From Cytobacillus sp. FSL H8-0458 (GTDB taxonomy: Bacteria > Bacillota > Bacilli > Bacillales > Cytobacillaceae), in contig NZ_JBBOBR010000001.1 of assembly GCF_038002165.1 (NCBI RefSeq), positions 1,426,001-1,490,000 on the forward strand: 64,000 bases of DNA. The letters are read 5' to 3'. The notes beneath the pieces are model-generated. The model saw nothing but the letters and a program-made list of their open reading frames with translations. It did not search any database and was not told the DNA's origin. The translations under genes and the position numbers were made by a program. Each line of letters starts with the position of its first letter. The first letter of the stretch is position 1. This document shows positions 59,785 to 64,000 of the stretch, one piece after another.

Positions 59785-61257
59785 TTATTGACAATAAAAA
59801 TTCCTTGTTTTTTTCAAGGTGTATAGCAAGTACTCCCAATTTTCTTTGGTTGAAGGGATACTTAAATGCTCGTTCGGTGTATGTACATGATACATATCAG
59901 GACCAATCGAAATGGCATCTAAGCCCGGAATCTTTTCGATGAGAATTCCACACTCAATTCCAGCATGTACAGCAATAATTTCAATATCTGCACTATATTT
60001 TTCTTTATATGATTCCTCGAATAATTTTCTTAACATCGATTCGGAATTATAAGGCCACTCGGGATAATCTGATTCAGTCAATAATTGACATTCAAGTATA
60101 TCAGAGATCGACTTTAATTGTTTGACAATATTATACTTTAGGCTCTTAATCGCACTTCTTGTTTCACTTTTAAATTTAATTGCAGCATCAGTTGTAGTAA
60201 TAACCCCTAAATTTGTTGAACTCTCCACCAGTCCTCTTAACTCATTACTCATGCTTTGTACACCATTTGGAATGAGCATGAGGGCTGCAATTGCTTTGGT
60301 CTTGGTTGTATTAGAAAATACTTTTCCAGATATATCTTTTATCTGTTCAACTTTAATCGTTACATAAGGGTCTGAATCCTGAAATTCATTTTTTAGCCTT
60401 TTATTCCATTCTTCAATTTTTGCTTGTAATTTTCCACCGGTTTCTGAAGGAAGCTGGATAATTGCTTCGGCTTCCCGGGGAATAGCATTTACTTTTAAGC
60501 CACCAGAAATGGTCTGTATAAAGTAAGGTATTTCAAATGATAATTCATATAAGATTCTTCCTAATATTTTGTTTGCGTTTCCTCTTCCTTTATTAATCGA
60601 TATGCCGGAATGTCCTCCATGCAGGCCTCCGACACTAATTAAGTACGTTATAGCGCGTTTTGGGGATGCTTCCCAATCTACTGGCAGCATGTGGGTGACA
60701 ATGACACCGCCTGCACTGCTTACCAATAACTTTCTATCTTCTTCTGAATCAATATTGATAAGAATTTTCCCATTTAAATGAGCCGGGTCAACCGAATGAG
60801 CGCCGAGCATAGTTGTTTCTTCCTCAGCGGTAATAAGTACTTCAAGAGAAGGATGGGGAATGTTATGCGAATCCAATAATGCCAAGGCGTAGGCTAGGGC
60901 TATTCCATTATCTGCACCTAATGTGGTGTCTGTCGCATAAAGCATGTCCCCTATGATTCTTAACTGCAAAGGATCTTTATCAAAATTGTGAGGGTTCCCT
61001 TTGTTTTTTTCACAGACCATATCCATATGCCCCTGAATGATTACAGCAGGCACTTTTTCGTATCCGGGAGTGGCGGCTTTTTTTATTATTACATTTAATG
61101 CTCGGTCTTGAATAACTTCGAGTTTGCGCTCTTGAGCAAAGCGAACTAAATAGTCGCTTATTAACTTTTCATTCCCTGAACAGCGGGGAATTTTGGATAT
61201 CTCAACAAAATAATGAAATACAGGGTGTTTAGTTAATTCTTCTAGGCTTTTATACAT
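59785..61257 (-). CDS. pepD: Aminoacyl-histidine dipeptidase PepD (M20 family)
   Basis: A cytosolic zinc dipeptidase of 490 residues hydrolysing Xaa-His dipeptides such as carnosine. Motifs in order: SKIPRCSGNEKLISDYL, metal-binding GHMDMVCEK, TTLGADNGIALAYALAL, catalytic TAEEETTMLGA, NIDSEED, and the C-terminal GIECGILIEKIPGLDAISIGPDMYHVHTPNEHL. The start at 61257 has the good ribosome binding site AAGGAGGAG. It stands alone, facing the glycan block, and has no evident link with it apart from possible use of peptides from the same glycoproteins. Confidence 0.93.
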   Translation of the reverse strand: MYKSLEELTKHPVFHYFVEISKIPRCSGNEKLISDYLVRFAQERKLEVIQDRALNVIIKKAATPGYEKVPAVIIQGHMDMVCEKNKGNPHNFDKDPLQLRIIGDMLYATDTTLGADNGIALAYALALLDSHNIPHPSLEVLITAEEETTMLGAHSVDPAHLNGKILINIDSEEDRKLLVSSAGGVIVTHMLPVDWEASPKRAITYLISVGGLHGGHSGISINKGRGNANKILGRILYELSFEIPYFIQTISGGLKVNAIPREAEAIIQLPSETGGKLQAKIEEWNKRLKNEFQDSDPYVTIKVEQIKDISGKVFSNTTKTKAIAALMLIPNGVQSMSNELRGLVESSTNLGVITTTDAAIKFKSETRSAIKSLKYNIVKQLKSISDILECQLLTESDYPEWPYNSESMLRKLFEESYKEKYSADIEIIAVHAGIECGILIEKIPGLDAISIGPDMYHVHTPNEHLSIPSTKENWEYLLYTLKKTRNFYCQ

Positions 61258-61548
61258 CGTTCTCCTCCTTAAAATAATATATTTAATCTCTGGTAAATAG
61301 AAAGGTAGTTCAAGTAAATAAAACTTTTGAGCCCTTATGCTTTTAAAACTATTAAAGATTTGAATATTAAAATAAATAGTTTAAAAAATATTGGTCCTAT
61401 CTTTTGAGTATACATATTTTAAAAAAAGAGTGAAGAAGATCAAGGTGAAATGCTGCAGGTACGTTCTTGCCTGGCTACTTTTATATTCAGATCAAATAAG
61501 AATGGCCAAGAAGAAATATAAGTATTTGCAGTAAAAGGGATCAATATT
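61258..61548. other. Intergenic stretch upstream of pepD
   Basis: A/T-rich, no gene recognised. It should hold the pepD promoter on the minus strand; I cannot place it with confidence. Confidence 0.3.
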
Positions 61549-61596
61549 AAAAAGCCTAATTCTTCAGTATTCGAATTGAAGAATTAGGCTTTTTCA
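61547..61596. terminator. Strong bidirectional terminator
   Basis: A 17-bp stem (AAAAGCCTAATTCTTCA at about 61550-61566 with its complement at 61577-61593), A-tract before and T-tract after. It can stop transcription from either strand. Confidence 0.85.
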
Positions 61597-61688
61597 TTGC
61601 TTCATAAATACCCGCAAATATGGATTTTCACTTGAGCTTAATAATGTTGCAAGTATGCAATAAAAAGGCTCATCCATTATTTATTTAT

Positions 61689-62375
61689 TTATTGGATGAT
61701 TCCATTATATACAATGCCTCCGCGGAGGTTAATGATTTTTAACCTGTTTGTGTCTTTAACGTAAATACTTTTGAATTGTGGTTGTCCCTGGTTATCTTTT
61801 AAAAGGATGACACGTTTGTGATTATTGTTCTCCACGACTTGTGTATTGAAGTCTTCTACATTAACGAAATTGACAAGTGTAGAGTATTCTTTTAACCCTT
61901 CAAGACCTTGTTCTATAGTGCCCTTATCCTGGCTATCTTCTTCAATAGTTTCATTGACACTGTCTTCGTTTTCAGTCCCGTTGTCTACTGAGTCAACATT
62001 TTCTTCCGCATCACCAATAATTTGACTGAATATCAATCCGCCTTTTAGGTCAATCACTTGCAATCGGTTTGTGTCTTTAATAAAGACGCTTTTGAACTGC
62101 AGCTTAGCGCTGTCATCTTTTAAGAAAATAATACGTTTATGATTATTGTTTTCCACGACTTGTGCATTGAAGTCTTCAGCATCAACTATATCATCAAGTA
62201 TGTCGTATTCAGGAAAATTTTGAATGTCTTCTGTCAGGATTTTATATTTTTGATAATTTGCTGCATCATTTTTCCCTGGTACCTGTGTCGTGTCAGCATT
62301 TGCATGAACTGCGTAACCAATGCCAAAGCTTGTTAGAAGTAGTGTGCTTGCTGTTGTGAGTACGAATGTTTTCAT
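61689..62375 (-). CDS. Secreted protein with duplicated 65-residue domain, function unknown
   Basis: A 228-residue protein with a signal peptide (about 1-26; ending YAVHANA). Two copies of one domain (residues 56-120 and 163-227) are joined by a very acidic linker (about 121-160, rich in Glu/Asp/Ser). Each copy has VEDFNxQVVENNNHKR, then QFKSxxxKDTNRL and a final GG hydrophobic strand. The pattern suggests two small beta domains. I do not recognise the family. RBS AAAGGAGAG lies before the ATG. It may be an extracellular or cell-wall protein. Two copies of nearly identical DNA in the ENNNHKR region indicate a rather recent duplication. Confidence 0.8.
   Translation of the reverse strand: MKTFVLTTASTLLLTSFGIGYAVHANADTTQVPGKNDAANYQKYKILTEDIQNFPEYDILDDIVDAEDFNAQVVENNNHKRIIFLKDDSAKLQFKSVFIKDTNRLQVIDLKGGLIFSQIIGDAEENVDSVDNGTENEDSVNETIEEDSQDKGTIEQGLEGLKEYSTLVNFVNVEDFNTQVVENNNHKRVILLKDNQGQPQFKSIYVKDTNRLKIINLRGGIVYNGIIQ
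61695..62210 (-). repeat. Two in-frame copies of a 195-bp coding repeat
   Basis: Copies at 62016-62210 and 61695-61889 (minus strand) encode the duplicated domain of the secreted protein; the 126-bp spacer encodes the acidic linker. Confidence 0.85.
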
Positions 62376-62689
62376 GTGTTTTCTCTCCTTTATTTTAAGT
62401 TGCTTTTATTTCAAATTGAGCAATTACGTCCCAATATGAATAATATTTAACCGGATCAGAAAAAGAAAAAACATGAACTTTTCCCAGATAATGCTTATAT
62501 TATTTAATGTTTTTTCAAGTACATAAATCATTCTAGGTACTTATTATTGAAATGTAAAGGTACAAATGGTTGAAGTAAAATCTGGTTAGAATTGCTTATT
62601 TATAAATAAAAAAATATTTAAAATTGGTGTTTGATCATATTTTTAACGGTTTTCTTCAACATTTTTTCTCTATTATTTTCACCAGTCAA

Positions 62690-63068
62690 GATCGAATGAA
62701 ACAAATGAGGGTGTTTTAACTGGAAGTCGGATAGACGAAAAATACCAAGGTGAAAAAAGTTTTTTCGGGGAGCCATCCAATGATATTACCTACACTAATG
62801 AAAATGCTCATATCAATGTTCTGCATGGAAAAAGATATTGCCTGGAAAAAATAATAGAGGTAACGTGCTGCTGAACATACCTCCAAGCTTGCTAGAGGAG
62901 ATTCACTTTAAAACAAAAAATGGCGACATTGATGCTGATCATATTTCTAAAGTATCATCAAAGATAAAGCCATTAAAACTGTATTTAAAAAATTATGAAA
63001 AAAATAATATGTCAAAATTGGTCATTATATGTTATATTAGTAAAAAATTAATATATCAATTTAAATAA
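62690..63068 (+). pseudogene. Possible LiaG/DUF4097-like gene remnant
   Basis: One frame reads SRIDEKYQGEKSFFGEPSND, then ITYTNENAHINVLHG. A second frame from about 62838 reads NRGNVLLNIPPSLLEEIHFK, then TKNGDIDADHISKV. Together they look like DUF4097/LiaG beta-strand repeats (lP...l..I.ikTxnGdI), broken by a frameshift and lacking both ends. Short matches only, so confidence is low. The 62376-62690 stretch before it shows nothing that I can name. Confidence 0.35.
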
Positions 63069-63240
63069 GTGCTCACTTTGTGAGGTAAAAGGGAAACCAG
63101 TGAAAGTCTGGTACAGCCCCCGCTACTGTAAGAGCTGATGAAATTACAATGCCACTGAGAAATCGGGAAGGTGTAAGAGTAAGAAGAAGCTTAAGTCAGG
63201 AAACCTGCTTATTTAAACGACACTTGCTTTTCGGAGGGAG
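63067..63240 (+). promoter_or_regulatory. Cobalamin (AdoCbl) riboswitch
   Basis: Conserved elements in order: GGGAAACCAGTGAAAGTCTGG (core start, about 63091), CAGCCCCCGCTACTGTAAG, CTGATGAAA, GCCACTG and the B12 box AAGTCAGGAAACCTGCTT at 63193-63210. Order and spacing fit class I cobalamin riboswitches. A terminator at 63311-63352 follows as expression platform, upstream of cobJ. Confidence 0.92.
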
Positions 63241-63310
63241 AAGTATAGGCGGGACAATTTTGATCAATTGTTTTTGGGTTTCAGTATGCTTATTTTTATA
63301 CTGTCATTTC

Positions 63311-63352
63311 ATATGCCTGTATTCCTTTGAAAAGGAGTGCAGGCATTTTTTA
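63311..63352 (+). terminator. Riboswitch-controlled terminator
   Basis: ATGCCTG (63313-63319) pairs with CAGGCAT (63340-63346), inner stem TTCCTTT/AAAGGAG, then TTTTTT. Cobalamin binding would favour this terminator. Confidence 0.8.
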
Positions 63353-63458
63353 TTTGGCAAAAAGCATTGAACTTTGAGAATGATCTGGCGCGGGACGCCT
63401 GTCGAGCAGCACGGCAGCAGGCTAGGCGCATGTTCTTTTATTAATTGGAGGTAAGCCT

Positions 63459-64000
63459 ATGAAAAAGGGGAAAATCTTTGTTGTCGGCTTTGGCCCGGGT
63501 GATCGTGAGCATATAACCAAACGGGCTGTGGATGCGCTGCAGCAGAGTGATTGCATTATTGGCTACAAAACTTACGTAGATCTGATCATGCCATTCGTTA
63601 CAGCAAGTTCTATTGTCAGTACTGGGATGACTGAGGAGGTATCCCGTGCGCAGGATGCAGTGAAAAGAGCGGAAGCTGGCCATATTGTATCCGTGATATC
63701 GAGCGGTGACTCGGGTGTATACGGCATGGCTGGCTTAGTGTATGAAGTGCTGATCGAAATGGGCTGGACGGAAGAAGAAGGAATCGAAGTGGAAATTGTT
63801 CCGGGCATCTCTGCGATTAATTCATGTGCGAGTTTACTGGGTGCACCTGTCATGCATGATTCCTGCACCATTAGTCTGAGTGATCATTTAACACCCTGGA
63901 CGGTGATCGAGAAGCGCATTGAAGCAGCCGGGATGGCGGATTTTGTCATCGCTTTATATAACCCGAAAAGCGGCAGAAGGACACGACAGATTGTCGAGGC
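63459..64000 (+). CDS. cobJ: Precorrin-3B C17-methyltransferase (CobJ/CbiH), cut by window end
   Basis: SAM-dependent cobalamin-biosynthesis methyltransferase; the first 180 residues are in the window. The N-terminus GKIFVVGFGPGDREHITKRA is the typical tetrapyrrole-methylase glycine motif; IIGYKTYVDL, VISSGDSGVYGMAGL, VEIVPGISAINSCASLLGAP, CTISLSDHLTPW and FVIALYNPKSGRRT follow the CobJ pattern. ATG 63459 has TTGGAGGT upstream. It is the first gene of a probable cob/cbi operon under the cobalamin riboswitch. Confidence 0.92.
   Translation, partial: MKKGKIFVVGFGPGDREHITKRAVDALQQSDCIIGYKTYVDLIMPFVTASSIVSTGMTEEVSRAQDAVKRAEAGHIVSVISSGDSGVYGMAGLVYEVLIEMGWTEEEGIEVEIVPGISAINSCASLLGAPVMHDSCTISLSDHLTPWTVIEKRIEAAGMADFVIALYNPKSGRRTRQIVE

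Noticed and set aside
63149..63370. 73-codon frame over the cobalamin riboswitch
   Set aside because: The sequence is explained by riboswitch and terminator structure; there is no ribosome binding site.

Overview
The window comes from a low-GC, endospore-forming Firmicute of the Bacillaceae. Signs are GerA/GerB/GerC-type germinant receptor genes, a CwlJ remnant, AGGAGG-type ribosome binding sites, a YesM/YesN-type regulator pair, a GlcT/LicT-type antiterminator and CcpA-like sites. No rRNA, tRNA, prophage, insertion sequence or CRISPR array was seen. The centre, about 7 to 59 kb, is one large accessory block for glycan breakdown.

Region by region: (1) 1-6.8 kb holds sporulation and housekeeping genes in decay: a broken GAF/GGDEF gene, a gerA-gerB-gerC operon on the minus strand, a cwlJ remnant, an HtrA-type protease, a truncated second gerB and a DUF305-like remnant. 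(2) 7.0-17.5 kb holds manA, a secreted GH84 and two secreted GH85 endo-beta-N-acetylglucosaminidases. (3) 17.7-27.6 kb is a cytoplasmic exoglycosidase operon: GH38, GH125, DUF624 membrane protein, GcnA-like GH20, second GH38. (4) 27.9-41.5 kb holds an oligosaccharide ABC importer (two permeases and a lipoprotein, no ATPase), a YesM/YesN pair, GH1, two ROK kinases and a LacZ-like GH2. (5) 41.7-59.3 kb holds a GlcT-like antiterminator, a GlcNAc-type PTS EIICB and three more very large secreted hexosaminidases, one of them a GH20-GH84 fusion. (6) 59.3-64 kb holds pepD, a secreted duplicated-domain protein, a LiaG/DUF4097-like remnant, a cobalamin riboswitch and the start of cobJ.

How the genes fit together (inference from families): secreted GH85 enzymes cut the chitobiose core of protein N-glycans, and secreted GH84/GH20 enzymes trim beta-linked GlcNAc/GalNAc. 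The freed glycan enters through the NgtS/P1/P2-like ABC importer. In the cytoplasm GH2 removes beta-galactose, GH20 removes beta-GlcNAc, and GH38 plus GH125 remove alpha-mannose. GH1 is a candidate for the last beta-mannoside. ROK kinases and ManA bring mannose to fructose-6-phosphate. Free GlcNAc enters through the PTS.

Two control layers can be read from the sequence. The first is YesM/YesN next to the importer, with a phased direct repeat upstream of the permease gene. The second, and most striking, is a set of four GlcT-type antitermination leaders (RAT plus terminator) with compensatory base changes. They lie upstream of the antiterminator/PTS transcript and of three separate hexosaminidase genes. 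The fourth GH84 gene follows the PTS gene, so all four GH84 genes appear to belong to one PTS-sensing regulon. Around this block are fragments of further glycosidase, FIVAR and EIIA sequence, suggesting repeated gain and loss of modules.
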